64,000 nucleotides of DNA, from assembly GCF_000758325.1 (NCBI RefSeq), contig NZ_CP009459.1:1116001-1180000 (forward strand). Direction: 5' to 3'. A program made the translations under genes and the position numbers. Source of the stretch: Cedecea neteri (lineage in GTDB: Bacteria; Pseudomonadota; Gammaproteobacteria; Enterobacterales; Enterobacteriaceae). Position 1 is the first letter of the stretch. Each line of letters starts with the position of its first letter. This document shows positions 53,717-63,160 of this stretch, one piece after another. Below the pieces are notes generated by a model that saw nothing but the letters and a program-made list of their open reading frames with translations, was not told the DNA's origin and did not search any database.

Positions 53717-55264
53717 TTATTCCACGATGAACAGCGGCTTGCCAGTCATCTCGTGCGGGATTTCCATTCCCATCAGGCTCAACATGGTTGGCGCGATGTC
53801 AGAAAGCTTGCCGCCAGCGACAGCTTTCAGGTTTTTCTCACCTACGTAGATCAGCGGAACCGGCAGGCTGGTGTGCGCGGTATGGGCCTGGCCGGTAGCC
53901 GGGTCGCGCATTTGCTCTGCGTTGCCGTGGTCTGCAGTGATCAACAGCTGACCGCCAACGGCCTCAACGGCTTTAACCACCTGAGCGACGCAGTTGTCGA
54001 GGGCTTCAACGGCGGAAATCGCAGCATCATAAACGCCGGTATGGCCGACCATGTCACCGTTCGGATAGTTGCAGATGATGGTGTCGTATTTGCCGCTGTT
54101 GATGGCGCTCAGCAGCTTATCGGTCAGTTCAGCAGAGCTCATTTCAGGCTGCAGATCGTAGGTCGCCACTTTCGGAGAATTCACCAGGACGCGGTCTTCA
54201 CCCGCGAACGGCTCTTCAACGCCGCCGTTGTAGAAGAAGGTCACGTGAGCGTATTTCTCGGTTTCGGAGATGCGCAGCTGGGTTTTATTGTGTTTCGCCA
54301 TCCACTCCCCGAAGGTATTGGTCAGCGAAGCAGGTGGGTAAGCGCAGGCCGTTTTAATGTCTGCGGCATATTCAGTCAGCATCACGAAGTCGCCAAACTG
54401 CACTACTTTTTTGCGGCTAAAACCGTCGAAATCGGCGTTAACAAAGGCGCGAGTGATCTGGCGGGCACGGTCAGCGCGGAAGTTCATGAAGATCAATGCA
54501 TCGCCGTCATTCATAGCAGATTCGGCTTCGCCTGCGGCGCGAATCACGGTTGGCTTAACGAATTCATCGTTTTCGTCGCGAGTGTAAGCTGCTTCCAGAC
54601 CGGCAACCGCATTGTCTGCCTGGAATTCGCCTTTGGCCTGAGTCATCAGGTCGTAAGCCAGCTCAACACGATCCCAGCGGTTGTCGCGGTCCATGGCGTA
54701 GTAACGGCCAATCAGGGTGGCAACGCGGCCTTTGCCCAGCTCAGCGAACTTGTCGGCAAATTTCTTCAGGGAAGATTCTGCGCTGCGTGGCGGCGTGTCA
54801 CGGCCATCAAGGAAAGCATGCAGATAAATAGCTTCAGCGCCTCGCTCGGCCGCCAGCTCGATCATCGCCAGAATATGGTCTTCATGGCTGTGAACGCCGC
54901 CAGGGGAAACCAGGCCCATGATATGTACCGCTTTACCGGCGGCAACGGCTTTGTCTACCGCACCGGTCAGAACTGGATTAGCAAAGAAAGCACGTTCTTT
55001 AATTTCAACGTCCAGGCGAGTCAGATCCTGGTAGACGATGCGGCCAGCACCGAGGTTGACGTGGCCCACTTCGGAATTACCCATTTGCCCATCAGGCAGG
55101 CCCACTTCCAGGCCTGATGCGTTGATCAGGGTATGCGGACGCTGGGCCCACAGGCTATCCATCACCGGCGTTTTAGCATTAAGAATCGCGTTATCCTGCT
55201 GCTCTTCGCGGTGGCCATAGCCATCGAGAATAACCAGGACCATAGGTTTTTTAGTAACCGACAT
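53717..55264 (-). CDS. gpmM: 2,3-bisphosphoglycerate-independent phosphoglycerate mutase
   Basis: Manganese-dependent glycolytic mutase interconverting 3- and 2-phosphoglycerate. The 515 residues match E. coli GpmM (514). The alkaline-phosphatase-like fold shows [11 protein letters not shown] (metal Asp), the catalytic serine in [28 protein letters not shown], and the metal ligands [12 protein letters not shown] and [11 protein letters not shown]. It heads the gpmM-envC-yibQ operon and is divergent from yibN. Confidence 0.98.
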   Translation of the reverse strand: MSVTKKPMVLVILDGYGHREEQQDNAILNAKTPVMDSLWAQRPHTLINASGLEVGLPDGQMGNSEVGHVNLGAGRIVYQDLTRLDVEIKERAFFANPVLTGAVDKAVAAGKAVHIMGLVSPGGVHSHEDHILAMIELAAERGAEAIYLHAFLDGRDTPPRSAESSLKKFADKFAELGKGRVATLIGRYYAMDRDNRWDRVELAYDLMTQAKGEFQADNAVAGLEAAYTRDENDEFVKPTVIRAAGEAESAMNDGDALIFMNFRADRARQITRAFVNADFDGFSRKKVVQFGDFVMLTEYAADIKTACAYPPASLTNTFGEWMAKHNKTQLRISETEKYAHVTFFYNGGVEEPFAGEDRVLVNSPKVATYDLQPEMSSAELTDKLLSAINSGKYDTIICNYPNGDMVGHTGVYDAAISAVEALDNCVAQVVKAVEAVGGQLLITADHGNAEQMRDPATGQAHTAHTSLPVPLIYVGEKNLKAVAGGKLSDIAPTMLSLMGMEIPHEMTGKPLFIVE

Positions 55265-55511
55265 TGCAACAACCTCTGAGTCTAAGACAAAATTTGCGTA
55301 ATTTTACTACAGCCGATCCGGGCGAATAGCCGCAGAAGATCAAAGAAAGAGGTTGGATGGCGATCGGATTTCATCAGTCTGGTTCTTTTTTTCCGTAACA
55401 GCCCGCAGAATCCACATAACATTATTCAGACTGGCTGTAATTGCCACAACGCGAAGGTATACTCCCCACCTGGTTTTCTCATCATTACTTAGTCGGGAGT
55501 TATTACCCCCC

Positions 55512-55943
55512 ATGCAAGAAATTATGCAATTCGTAGGTCGCCACCCCATACTTAGTCTGGCGTGGGTTGGCCTGCTGGCCGCGGTACTTTTCATGACCTT
55601 TAAAGGCCTGGCTTCTAAAGTCAAAGTGATCACTCGTGGTGAAGCCACTCGCTTAATTAACAAAGAAGATGCGGTGGTGGTTGATATACGCCAGCGCGAC
55701 GACTTCCGTAAAGGCCACATTGCAAATTCACTGAACGTGCTGCCAACTGAAATCAAAAGCGGCAACTTGGGTGAACTTGAAAAACACAAAACGAAGCCCA
55801 TTATTGTGGTATGCGCTAACGGTGTTTCTTCACAAGAATCAGCGGCTTTGTTGCACAAGGCTGGTTTTGAGCAGGTTGCGCTGCTAAAAGAAGGTATTGC
55901 CGGCTGGAGCGGGGAAAACCTGCCGCTGGTTCGCGGTAAATAA
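55512..55943 (+). CDS. yibN: Membrane-anchored rhodanese-like protein YibN
   Basis: The 143 residues match E. coli YibN in length: one N-terminal membrane helix ([19 protein letters not shown]) and a cytoplasmic rhodanese domain (about 45-140). The active-site loop reads VVCANGVSS, with a cysteine at the first loop position and serine at the end, as in active sulfurtransferases. As I recall, E. coli has VVDGSGMQC there, so this protein may be catalytically more orthodox. The frame extends far upstream, but the ATG at 55512 gives the family start [12 protein letters not shown]. Confidence 0.94.
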   Translation: MQEIMQFVGRHPILSLAWVGLLAAVLFMTFKGLASKVKVITRGEATRLINKEDAVVVDIRQRDDFRKGHIANSLNVLPTEIKSGNLGELEKHKTKPIIVVCANGVSSQESAALLHKAGFEQVALLKEGIAGWSGENLPLVRGK

Positions 55944-55964
55944 TCTGGAAAACTGAGGTAAACC

Positions 55965-56216
55965 ATGGCGAATATTGAGATCTATACCAAAGCGACTTGT
56001 CCTTTTTGCCACCGCGCAAAAGCCCTGCTGAACGAAAAAGGCGTGGCGTTCCAGGAATTGCCTATTGATGGTGATGCCGCTAAGCGGGAAGAGATGATCA
56101 AACGCAGTGGTCGCACCACGGTACCGCAGATTTTTATTGACGCACAGCACATTGGCGGTTGCGATGACTTGTACGCACTGGACGCGCGTGGTGGACTCGA
56201 TCCCCTGCTGAGCTAG
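55965..56216 (+). CDS. grxC: Glutaredoxin 3
   Basis: Small thiol-disulfide oxidoreductase that reduces protein disulfides and glutathione adducts. The 83 residues equal E. coli Grx3. The active site is CPFC (E. coli CPYC) at about 12-15, followed by the cis-Pro TTVPQIFI and the glutathione-binding GGCDDL. It lies between yibN and secB. Confidence 0.98.
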   Translation: MANIEIYTKATCPFCHRAKALLNEKGVAFQELPIDGDAAKREEMIKRSGRTTVPQIFIDAQHIGGCDDLYALDARGGLDPLLS

Positions 56217-56272
56217 TGCGGTTTGTCTGCCGTGTATCGCAGAGTAAGGACGTTTAAATTTAAGGGTTAACA

Positions 56273-56740
56273 ATGTCAGAACAAAACAATACAGAAATGG
56301 GTTTCCAGATTCAGCGTGTTTACACCAAGGATGTCTCTTTCGAAGCACCTAACGCACCGCACGTTTTCCAGAAAGACTGGCAGCCGGAAGTAAAACTGGA
56401 TCTGGATACTGCATCCAGCCAGCTGGCTGAAAATGTTTATGAAGTTGTGCTGCGCGTAACCGTGACCGCTACGCTGGGCGAAGACACTGCTTTCCTGTGT
56501 GAAGTTCAGCAGGCGGGTATCTTCTCCGTTGACGGTATCGAAGGCACGCAGCTGGCGCATTGCCTGGGCGCATACTGCCCGAACATTCTGTTCCCATATG
56601 CGCGTGAATGTATTACTAGCCTGGTTTCTCGCGGCACTTTCCCGCAGCTGAACCTTGCACCGGTTAACTTCGATGCGTTGTTCATGAACTATCTGCAGCA
56701 GCAAGCTGGCGAAGGTGCTGAAAACCATCAGGATGCCTGA
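56273..56740 (+). CDS. secB: Protein-export chaperone SecB
   Basis: Tetrameric cytoplasmic chaperone that holds preproteins unfolded and delivers them to SecA. The 155 residues match E. coli SecB, including [23 protein letters not shown] and the C-terminal region [17 protein letters not shown]. The stop shares a base with the gpsA start (TGATG), as in E. coli, so gpsA translation is coupled. Confidence 0.98.
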   Translation: MSEQNNTEMGFQIQRVYTKDVSFEAPNAPHVFQKDWQPEVKLDLDTASSQLAENVYEVVLRVTVTATLGEDTAFLCEVQQAGIFSVDGIEGTQLAHCLGAYCPNILFPYARECITSLVSRGTFPQLNLAPVNFDALFMNYLQQQAGEGAENHQDA

Positions 56741-57759
56741 TGAACAGCCTTAATGCTTCAATGACTGTTATCGGTGCCGGCTCTTACGGCACCGCTCTCG
56801 CAATTACCCTTGCGAGAAATGGCCACCACGTTGTGTTGTGGGGTCATGATGCCAAACATATTGCCACGCTGCAGGCCGATCGCTGCAATGCGGCTTTCCT
56901 GCCCGATGTCCCTTTTCCCGACACCCTACATCTTGAGCGTGATTTAGCCGTAGCATTGGCTGCCAGCCGTAATATTCTGGTGGTTGTACCGAGCCATGTG
57001 TTCGGGCAAGTGTTGCGTCAAATCAAGCCGCTGATGCGCCCGGACGCACGTATTGTGTGGGCGACAAAAGGGCTGGAAGCTGAAACGGGTCGTCTACTGC
57101 AGGATGTTGCCCGTGAGGCGCTGGGGGATGATGTTCCTCTGGCGGTCATTTCTGGCCCAACATTCGCGAAAGAGCTGGCAGCAGGTTTACCGACGGCGAT
57201 TGCGCTTGCGGCAACCGATGACCAGTTTGCGGATGATCTCCAACATCTTCTGCACTGCGGTAAAAGTTTCCGCGTCTACAGCAATCCCGATTTCATCGGC
57301 GTTCAGCTTGGCGGTGCGGTTAAAAACGTTATCGCTATTGGCGCGGGGATGTCGGACGGCATCGGCTTTGGTGCTAACGCGCGTACCGCGCTTATCACCC
57401 GTGGTCTTGCGGAGATGACTCGCCTTGGTAGCGCGCTCGGTGCTTCGCCGGAAACCTTTATGGGTATGGCCGGTTTGGGCGATCTGGTACTGACCTGTAC
57501 CGACAACCAGTCCCGCAACCGTCGCTTCGGCATGATGCTCGGTCAGGGAATGGATGTGGATGGTGCACAGCAAAAGATTGGCCAGGTGGTTGAAGGCTAT
57601 CGCAATACCAAAGAAGTTCGCGAGCTGGCGGCTCGGGTAGGCGTCGAAATGCCAATAACCGAGGAAATTTATCAGGTATTGTATTGCGGAAAAAATGCGC
57701 GCGAGGCAGCATTAACGTTGCTTGGTCGTACTCGTAAGGATGAACGAAGCGGCAAATGA
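56740..57759 (+). CDS. gpsA: Glycerol-3-phosphate dehydrogenase [NAD(P)+]
   Basis: Reduces dihydroxyacetone phosphate to sn-glycerol 3-phosphate, the backbone for phospholipids. The 339 residues match E. coli GpsA. The N-terminal Rossmann motif [10 protein letters not shown], the catalytic lysine region [15 protein letters not shown] and [14 protein letters not shown] are intact. Confidence 0.98.
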   Translation: MNSLNASMTVIGAGSYGTALAITLARNGHHVVLWGHDAKHIATLQADRCNAAFLPDVPFPDTLHLERDLAVALAASRNILVVVPSHVFGQVLRQIKPLMRPDARIVWATKGLEAETGRLLQDVAREALGDDVPLAVISGPTFAKELAAGLPTAIALAATDDQFADDLQHLLHCGKSFRVYSNPDFIGVQLGGAVKNVIAIGAGMSDGIGFGANARTALITRGLAEMTRLGSALGASPETFMGMAGLGDLVLTCTDNQSRNRRFGMMLGQGMDVDGAQQKIGQVVEGYRNTKEVRELAARVGVEMPITEEIYQVLYCGKNAREAALTLLGRTRKDERSGK

Positions 57760-57793
57760 AGGATCGCCTAATACACCGCAATAACTGAAACGT

Positions 57794-57822
57794 CCCGACC
57801 CTGGTGTCGGGCGTTGTTTTTC
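57794..57822 (+). terminator. Hairpin between gpsA and cysE
   Basis: ACGTCCCGAC and GTCGGGCGT pair across a short loop, followed by TGTTTTTC. It lies in the 78-base gap, so it may partly separate cysE from the secB-gpsA transcript. Confidence 0.7.
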
Positions 57823-57837
57823 TGTCTGGAGAGAGCA

Positions 57838-58653
57838 ATGTCGTCTGAAGAACTGGATTTGGTGTGGAGCAATATTAAAGCCGAAGCGCGAGCGCTTGCG
57901 GATTGTGAACCCATGTTGGCCAGTTTTTATCATGCGACGCTCCTCAAGCACGATAATCTTGGAAACGCGCTCAGTTACATGCTGGCCAATAAGCTGGCTT
58001 CGCCGATTATGCCGGCCATTGCCATTCGCGAAGTGGTTGAAGAGGCCTACGCGGCCGATCCACAGATGATTGCGTCTGCGGCTTGTGACATTCAGGCTGT
58101 TCGCACCCGTGACCCGGCAGTAGACAAGTATTCAACGCCGCTGCTTTATCTTAAAGGTTTTCATGCGCTGCAGGCGTATCGCATTGGCCATTGGCTTTGG
58201 CTGCAGGGGCGACAGGCTCTGGCTATCTTCCTGCAGAACCAGGTATCCGTTTCTTTCCAGGTTGATATTCACCCTGCAGCAAAAATTGGGTGTGGGATCA
58301 TGCTTGACCATGCCACCGGGATTGTCATTGGTGAGACGGCGGTCGTTGAAAACGATGTCTCTATTCTGCAATCGGTCACATTGGGCGGTACCGGTAAAAC
58401 CAGTGGCGATCGTCATCCGAAAATCCGTGAAGGCGTAATGATTGGCGCAGGTGCCAAGATCCTCGGCAATATTGAGGTCGGAACCGGCGCGAAAATTGGC
58501 GCAGGTTCCGTCGTGCTACAACCTGTTCCTCCGCATACAACGGCAGCTGGCGTGCCGGCGCGAATCGTGGGCACGCCTGGAAGTGACAAGCCAGCGATAG
58601 ATATGGATCAGCACTTCAATGGCGCAGGCTTTGAATACGGCGACGGCATTTAG
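57838..58653 (+). CDS. cysE: Serine O-acetyltransferase
   Basis: First committed step of cysteine synthesis, acetylating serine; feedback-inhibited by cysteine. The 271 residues match E. coli CysE (273). An N-terminal helical domain is followed by a left-handed beta helix of hexapeptide repeats ([49 protein letters not shown]). The C-terminal tail EYGDGI ends in the isoleucine that docks into CysK. The ATG at 57838 gives the family start; 8 upstream codons are open but unsupported. Confidence 0.98.
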   Translation: MSSEELDLVWSNIKAEARALADCEPMLASFYHATLLKHDNLGNALSYMLANKLASPIMPAIAIREVVEEAYAADPQMIASAACDIQAVRTRDPAVDKYSTPLLYLKGFHALQAYRIGHWLWLQGRQALAIFLQNQVSVSFQVDIHPAAKIGCGIMLDHATGIVIGETAVVENDVSILQSVTLGGTGKTSGDRHPKIREGVMIGAGAKILGNIEVGTGAKIGAGSVVLQPVPPHTTAAGVPARIVGTPGSDKPAIDMDQHFNGAGFEYGDGI

Positions 58654-59123
58654 CTTCTGAGCACAGCGCCCTGATACCCTAACTGGCGCCAGGCCTCATA
58701 GACCACCACGGACACCGAGTTAGAGAGGTTCATGCTGCGGCTGTCTGGCATCATGGGAATGCGAATCTTTTGTTCTGGCGGCATGGCGTTGAGTATCTCA
58801 GCGGGTAACCCGCGAGTTTCCGGGCCAAACATCAAATAATCCCCAGCCTGATAGCTCACAGCACTGTGGGCGGGTGTTCCCTTGGTTGTTAAAGCAAACA
58901 GGCGCTGAGGGTTTTCGGCTTCCAGAAAGGCGTTATAGTCGCGATGGCGCAGCACTGTTGTAAATTCGTGATAATCCAGCCCGGCGCGGCGCAGGCGTTT
59001 ATCATCCCAGGGAAAACCCATTGGTTCAATGATATGCAGGCGGAAACCAGTGTTGGCGCACAGGCGGATAATGTTGCCGGTATTGGGCGGAATCTCTGGC
59101 TCAAACAAAACGATATTTAACAT
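58650..59123 (-). CDS. trmL: tRNA (cytidine/uridine-34-2'-O)-methyltransferase TrmL
   Basis: SPOUT methyltransferase that modifies the wobble base of two leucine tRNAs. The 157 residues equal E. coli TrmL (YibK). Motifs: [19 protein letters not shown] (motif 1), [15 protein letters not shown] (motif 2) and [23 protein letters not shown] (motif 3). It overlaps the cysE end by 4 bases, converging. It is the last gene of the 82-minute-type block; cpxA follows, which in E. coli lies elsewhere. Confidence 0.97.
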   Translation of the reverse strand: MLNIVLFEPEIPPNTGNIIRLCANTGFRLHIIEPMGFPWDDKRLRRAGLDYHEFTTVLRHRDYNAFLEAENPQRLFALTTKGTPAHSAVSYQAGDYLMFGPETRGLPAEILNAMPPEQKIRIPMMPDSRSMNLSNSVSVVVYEAWRQLGYQGAVLRS

Positions 59124-59181
59124 ATAACCCCCATCAACTAGGGGCGAAGAATAGCAAAATAGCTACTGAGCAGAAACGAAA

Positions 59182-59203
59182 ACAGGCTCCGTAGAGCCTG
59201 TTA
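59182..59203 (-). terminator. cpxA terminator
   Basis: On the minus strand AACAGGCTC-TACG-GAGCCTGTT is followed by TTCGTTTC, about 22 bases beyond the cpxA stop. Confidence 0.8.
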
Positions 59204-59225
59204 TTGCAAATGTTTATCCTGTTTA

Positions 59226-60596
59226 TCAGCGGTGATAAAGCGGCAGCCAGAGCGTCAGGCGCAGACCACCCAGTGGGCTGTCGTCAGCTTTTACCCAGCC
59301 ACGATGTTGCTGCACGGCAGTTTCCACGATAGCCAGACCGAGACCTGTACCACCGGACTCGCGATCGCGCGCCTCATCCGTACGATAAAACGGACGGAAA
59401 ATTTGCTCTCTGTCTTCCGGACTGACGCCCGGGCCGTCATCGTCAACGGTGACGGTAATACCTTGATTATCGACTGAGAAGTTGACTGCTATTTTGGTGT
59501 GCGAGTAGCGCAGGGCGTTACGAACAATATTCTCCAGCGCACTTTCTAGCGCATTTGGGTTACCGTACATCAGCCACGGACCCGGTGGGTAGGTGACTTC
59601 CAGCGATTTGCCCATTTGTTCAGCTTCAAAAGCGGCGTTATCCAGCATTTCTGCCCAGATTTGGTTCGCTTTCATCGTCTCGCTAACCAGCGCATTTTTT
59701 TGCTGATTGCGCGACATCACCAGCAGGTCATTAATCATGCCGTCCAGACGCTGGGCTTCTGTTTCTATGCGCCCCAACTCTTTGCTCTCACCGCTGCGGC
59801 GACGTAGTAGCGCGGTTCCAAGCTGCAGGCGGGTCAGCGGTGTGCGGAGTTCGTGGGAGATATCCGACAGCAGCCTCTGCTGCGCCGTCATCATTCGCTC
59901 CAGCGCGGTTACCATCTGGTTGAAGCTCGCGCCCGCGGCCTGGAATTCCTGTGGCCCAGCCTCGAGTTCCGGATGCTGACGTAAGTTGCCCTGGGCGACT
60001 TCGTCTGCGGCATTCTTCAGCTTACGGGCTGGTTTCGCAAGGCTCCAGGCCAGCCAAAGTAACAGCGGAGAACTTACCAGCATGGTGACAATTAGCAGTA
60101 AGAGAGGGCGGTCGAACAGCAGGTTGATAAAGTCAGATTGCGAGCTACTGGCCGGGCGAATCAGGTAAAGTTGGTAGTTATCTTCACCATCTCGCACCGA
60201 AAATGGGCCAACAAGCTCAACTCGGCCATATTTCTTTTTCTGGGGGTGATCTGCGTTATCGGACTGGCCGATAAAGTTACGGATGATCTGCATTTCGTTG
60301 CGTTGGGCGCCAATGACTCGCCCTTCGCTGGTGACCAGCAGCAAACGCTGGCCTGGAGGTGCCCATTTGTCGATGGCACGGAACAGACGCCGCCACCACA
60401 TCAAATCATTCGGTGGATCGGTTGCCAGTTCAGCTTCGACGTGTTGCTCAATCATGTAGCCCTGACGTTGCTCATTTTCCATCAGCTCGGTCATCTGGCG
60501 TGAATCCAGCTTCGGCAGCATTAAAACTAACATCAGTACCAGAGCCAGCGTCAGCCAGAAGATGGCAAAAATGCGCGCGGTAAGGCTACTTATCAT
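59226..60596 (-). CDS. cpxA: Envelope stress sensor histidine kinase CpxA
   Basis: Inner membrane sensor for misfolded envelope proteins. The 456 residues match E. coli CpxA (457). It has TM1 (about 7-29), a periplasmic sensor domain (about 30-163), TM2 (about 165-186), HAMP, a DHp helix with the phosphoacceptor in DISHELRTPLTRLQL (near 248), and an ATPase domain with ENIVRNALRYS, DDDGPGV and GGTGLGLAIV. Its ATG overlaps the cpxR stop (ATGA). Confidence 0.98.
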   Translation of the reverse strand: MISSLTARIFAIFWLTLALVLMLVLMLPKLDSRQMTELMENEQRQGYMIEQHVEAELATDPPNDLMWWRRLFRAIDKWAPPGQRLLLVTSEGRVIGAQRNEMQIIRNFIGQSDNADHPQKKKYGRVELVGPFSVRDGEDNYQLYLIRPASSSQSDFINLLFDRPLLLLIVTMLVSSPLLLWLAWSLAKPARKLKNAADEVAQGNLRQHPELEAGPQEFQAAGASFNQMVTALERMMTAQQRLLSDISHELRTPLTRLQLGTALLRRRSGESKELGRIETEAQRLDGMINDLLVMSRNQQKNALVSETMKANQIWAEMLDNAAFEAEQMGKSLEVTYPPGPWLMYGNPNALESALENIVRNALRYSHTKIAVNFSVDNQGITVTVDDDGPGVSPEDREQIFRPFYRTDEARDRESGGTGLGLAIVETAVQQHRGWVKADDSPLGGLRLTLWLPLYHR

Positions 60597-61291
60597 GAAG
60601 CGGAAACCATCAGATAGCCGCGGCCACGTAAGGTTTTAAACCACGGATGGCCGTCTTTGCGATCCGGCAATTTACGACGCAAGTTGGAAATATGCATGTC
60701 TATAGCACGGTCAAACGGTGTTAAGCGTTTACCCAGGACTTCCTGGCTCAGGTGTTCACGTGAGACGACCTGACCCAGATGCTGAGCAAGGAGATACAGC
60801 AGCGTGAACTCGGTGCCGGTTAAGTCCAGCGCTTGCCCATCGAAGCTGGCTTCCTGGCGACCTGGATTGAGGCTCAGCCCATCGACTTCTACCGTTGGTG
60901 AACTGCTGTCGTTGTTTTGTTGCTGCTCGCTCCAGTGTGAACGACGCAGGATGGCGCGAATACGGGCGACCAGCTCACGATCGTTAAAGGGTTTTGGCAA
61001 GTAGTCATCGGCACCCAGTTCAAGGCCGAGTACACGGTCAAGTTCGCTACCGCGAGCGGTAAGCATAATGACCGGTGTCTGGTGTGTCTGGCGAAGTTCT
61101 TTCAACGTATCAATGCCGTTTTTCTTAGGCATCATTACGTCAAGCAATAACAGGTCGATGCTGTCGTCCAGAAGCGTCAACGCTTGCTCACCATCGTGAG
61201 CAACAATTACGTCAAAACCTTCCATGTCGAGCAATTCCTTTAACAGGGAAGTCAGCTCTCGGTCATCATCAACTAACAGGATTTTATTCAT
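60593..61291 (-). CDS. cpxR: Envelope stress response regulator CpxR
   Basis: OmpR-family transcription factor of the Cpx response. The 232 residues equal E. coli CpxR. The receiver domain has the acidic pocket D8-D10 and phosphoacceptor D51 (LLLLDVMMPKKNG). The C-terminal winged helix has TPFDRAIDMHISNLRRKL. Its promoter faces cpxP across a shared CpxR box, so the operon is autoregulated. Confidence 0.98.
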   Translation of the reverse strand: MNKILLVDDDRELTSLLKELLDMEGFDVIVAHDGEQALTLLDDSIDLLLLDVMMPKKNGIDTLKELRQTHQTPVIMLTARGSELDRVLGLELGADDYLPKPFNDRELVARIRAILRRSHWSEQQQNNDSSSPTVEVDGLSLNPGRQEASFDGQALDLTGTEFTLLYLLAQHLGQVVSREHLSQEVLGKRLTPFDRAIDMHISNLRRKLPDRKDGHPWFKTLRGRGYLMVSAS

Positions 61292-61346
61292 TGTGAAATT
61301 ACCTCCGAGGCAGAAATTACGTCATCAAGGCGCGCTAATCCATGAC

Positions 61347-61361
61347 TTTACGTTGTTTTAC
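61347..61361. promoter_or_regulatory. CpxR box between cpxR and cpxP
   Basis: On the minus strand GTAAA-ACAAC-GTAAA is a perfect match to the CpxR consensus GTAAA-N5-GTAAA. It lies 55 bases from the cpxR start and 81 from the cpxP start, suited to controlling both. Confidence 0.92.
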
Positions 61362-61442
61362 ACCCCCTGACGCTAGTTTGCAGCGGGAATCGTAGACTGG
61401 CTCTCGTTGAATCGCAGCACACACAGATTTTGGGAGCAAGTG

Positions 61443-61952
61443 ATGCGCAATGTTACCGCTGTCGTCATGGCCTCAACACTGGCATTTATCTCGTTCGCCA
61501 GCCAGGCCGCTGATTTGCCGACCGGCGTTAACTGGCCACAAAGCGACAATCTGGCGAAACGAAACAACGCTCAGAATCACATGTTTGACGGCATAAGTTT
61601 GACTGAGCAACAGCGCCAACAGATGCGAGATCTTATGCACCGGGCAAGGCATGATAGCCCACCCGTTAATGTTAGCGAAATGGAGATCATGCATCGCCTG
61701 ATCACCGCAGATAAATTTGATGAAGTGGCAGTGAAAGCTCAGGCTGAAAAAATGGCACAAGAACAGGTTGCCCGCCAGGTCGAGATGGCAAAAGTACGCA
61801 ACCAAATGTACCACTTACTCAGTCCAGAACAGCAAGCCGCTTTAAATGAGAAACACCAGCAGCGCATGGACCATCTCCGTGAACTGTCGGAACTGCAGCA
61901 GGGCGTTTCGCTGCAGGCCATGAGTAGTAGCAGTACCCGTAGTAACCAGTAA
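61443..61952 (+). CDS. cpxP: Periplasmic Cpx inhibitor/chaperone CpxP
   Basis: Periplasmic adaptor that binds CpxA, damping the Cpx response, and delivers misfolded proteins to DegP. The 169 residues comprise a signal peptide (about 1-23, ending SQAAD) and a helical cap-shaped dimer domain with two LTxxQ motifs, LTEQQRQQM and LSPEQQAAL. The ATG at 61443 with GGGAGCAAG is used; 12 upstream codons are open but would spoil the signal peptide. The loop after the signal and the last 20 residues differ most from E. coli. Confidence 0.97.
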   Translation: MRNVTAVVMASTLAFISFASQAADLPTGVNWPQSDNLAKRNNAQNHMFDGISLTEQQRQQMRDLMHRARHDSPPVNVSEMEIMHRLITADKFDEVAVKAQAEKMAQEQVARQVEMAKVRNQMYHLLSPEQQAALNEKHQQRMDHLRELSELQQGVSLQAMSSSSTRSNQ

Positions 61953-61993
61953 CAAACCCTGTTTTCCTTGCCATAGACACCATCCCTGTCTTC

Positions 61994-62019
61994 CCCGCCT
62001 CACCAGGCGGGTTTTTTTT
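61994..62019 (+). terminator. cpxP terminator
   Basis: CCCGCCT-CACC-AGGCGGG followed by eight T residues, 42 bases beyond the cpxP stop. Confidence 0.9.
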
Positions 62020-62075
62020 GCCCGACGCTCAGGCCTGATCCGCTATACTACCGGCATTCACCTGCGGGAGCCCCC

Positions 62076-62978
62076 ATGAATCAACAATATGGGCAGCTGG
62101 TTAGCCGGGCTGCAATCGCGGCGACCGTCATGGCGTCGTTGTTACTGTTAATAAAAATTTTCGCCTGGTGGTATACCGGCTCGGTCAGTATCCTGGCGGC
62201 GCTGGTGGACTCACTGGTCGATATCGCTGCTTCATTGACGAATCTGCTTGTGGTGCGCTATTCACTCCAGCCCGCAGACGAAGAACATACGTTCGGTCAC
62301 GGTAAAGCGGAGTCGCTGGCCGCTCTCGCACAAAGCATGTTCATTTCTGGCTCGGCCCTGTTTCTGTTTTTAACCGGTATTCAGCACCTGGCTGAACCTT
62401 CTCCAATGAAAGAGCCTGGGATTGGCGTGGCGGTAACGGTTGTGGCACTGATAAGCACCTTAATTTTGGTGACCTTCCAGCGCTGGGTGGTGCGAAAAAC
62501 GCAAAGCCAGGCTGTCCGGGCTGATATGCTTCATTATCAGTCTGATGTTATGATGAATGGCGCAATTCTTATTGCGTTAGGCCTTTCCTGGTATGGTTGG
62601 CATCGAGCTGATTCGCTGTTTGCTTTGGGTATTGGCGTGTACATTTTGTATAGCGCGCTGCAAATGGGCTATGAAGCCGTGCAATCGCTGCTTGATCGGG
62701 CGTTACCAGACGAGGAACGTCAGGCTATTATTGATATCGTGAATGCGTGGCCCGGTGTCAGAGGGGCCCACGATCTCCGAACGCGGCAGTCAGGGCCGAC
62801 CCGCTTTATACAGCTTCATATTGAGATGGAAGATAATTTACCGCTGGTTCAGGCACATGTTGTGGCTGAACAGGTGGAGCAGGCGATTCTGCATCGTTTT
62901 CCAGGATCGGATGTGATTATCCACCAGGATCCTTGCTCTGTTGTTCCGACGGGACGGCAGGGGCATTTCGAGCTTTAG
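62076..62978 (+). CDS. fieF: Cation-efflux pump FieF (YiiP)
   Basis: Proton-coupled zinc/ferrous iron exporter of the CDF family; a dimer in the inner membrane. The 300 residues equal E. coli FieF. There are six membrane segments and the transport site residues in [11 protein letters not shown] (Asp45, Asp49) and [11 protein letters not shown] (His153, Asp157). A cytoplasmic C-terminal domain has metal-binding histidines ([31 protein letters not shown]). TATACT at 62044-62049 is a possible -10, and GGGAG precedes the ATG. Confidence 0.97.
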   Translation: MNQQYGQLVSRAAIAATVMASLLLLIKIFAWWYTGSVSILAALVDSLVDIAASLTNLLVVRYSLQPADEEHTFGHGKAESLAALAQSMFISGSALFLFLTGIQHLAEPSPMKEPGIGVAVTVVALISTLILVTFQRWVVRKTQSQAVRADMLHYQSDVMMNGAILIALGLSWYGWHRADSLFALGIGVYILYSALQMGYEAVQSLLDRALPDEERQAIIDIVNAWPGVRGAHDLRTRQSGPTRFIQLHIEMEDNLPLVQAHVVAEQVEQAILHRFPGSDVIIHQDPCSVVPTGRQGHFEL

Positions 62979-63042
62979 TTTTACGTTGGAAAGTTGGCGC
63001 TGACTGGCAGTTTTTGCATAATGTACCGCCATTTGGCCTGAC

Positions 63043-63056
63043 CTGAATCAATTCAG
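63043..63056 (+). promoter_or_regulatory. Cra (FruR) operator at the pfkA promoter
   Basis: CTGAATCAATTCAG is a near-perfect dyad that fits the Cra consensus TGAAWCGWTTCA with one mismatch. It overlaps the expected -35 region of a promoter whose -10 is TATACT (63071-63076). Cra represses pfkA in E. coli, so glycolytic flux control appears conserved. Confidence 0.8.
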
Positions 63057-63160
63057 CTGGGAGCCGTTGTTATACTATTTGGGCAGCGTCGAAGCTTCGG
63101 ATTGCCCGCAGCGTTTTCCGGCAACAGGATTAATTTTGCTTTCAAAGTTCAGAGGTAGTC

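Noticed and set aside
53753-55117. 454-codon open frame on the plus strand antisense to gpmM
   Set aside because: Shadow of gpmM; no coding signature and no supporting start region.
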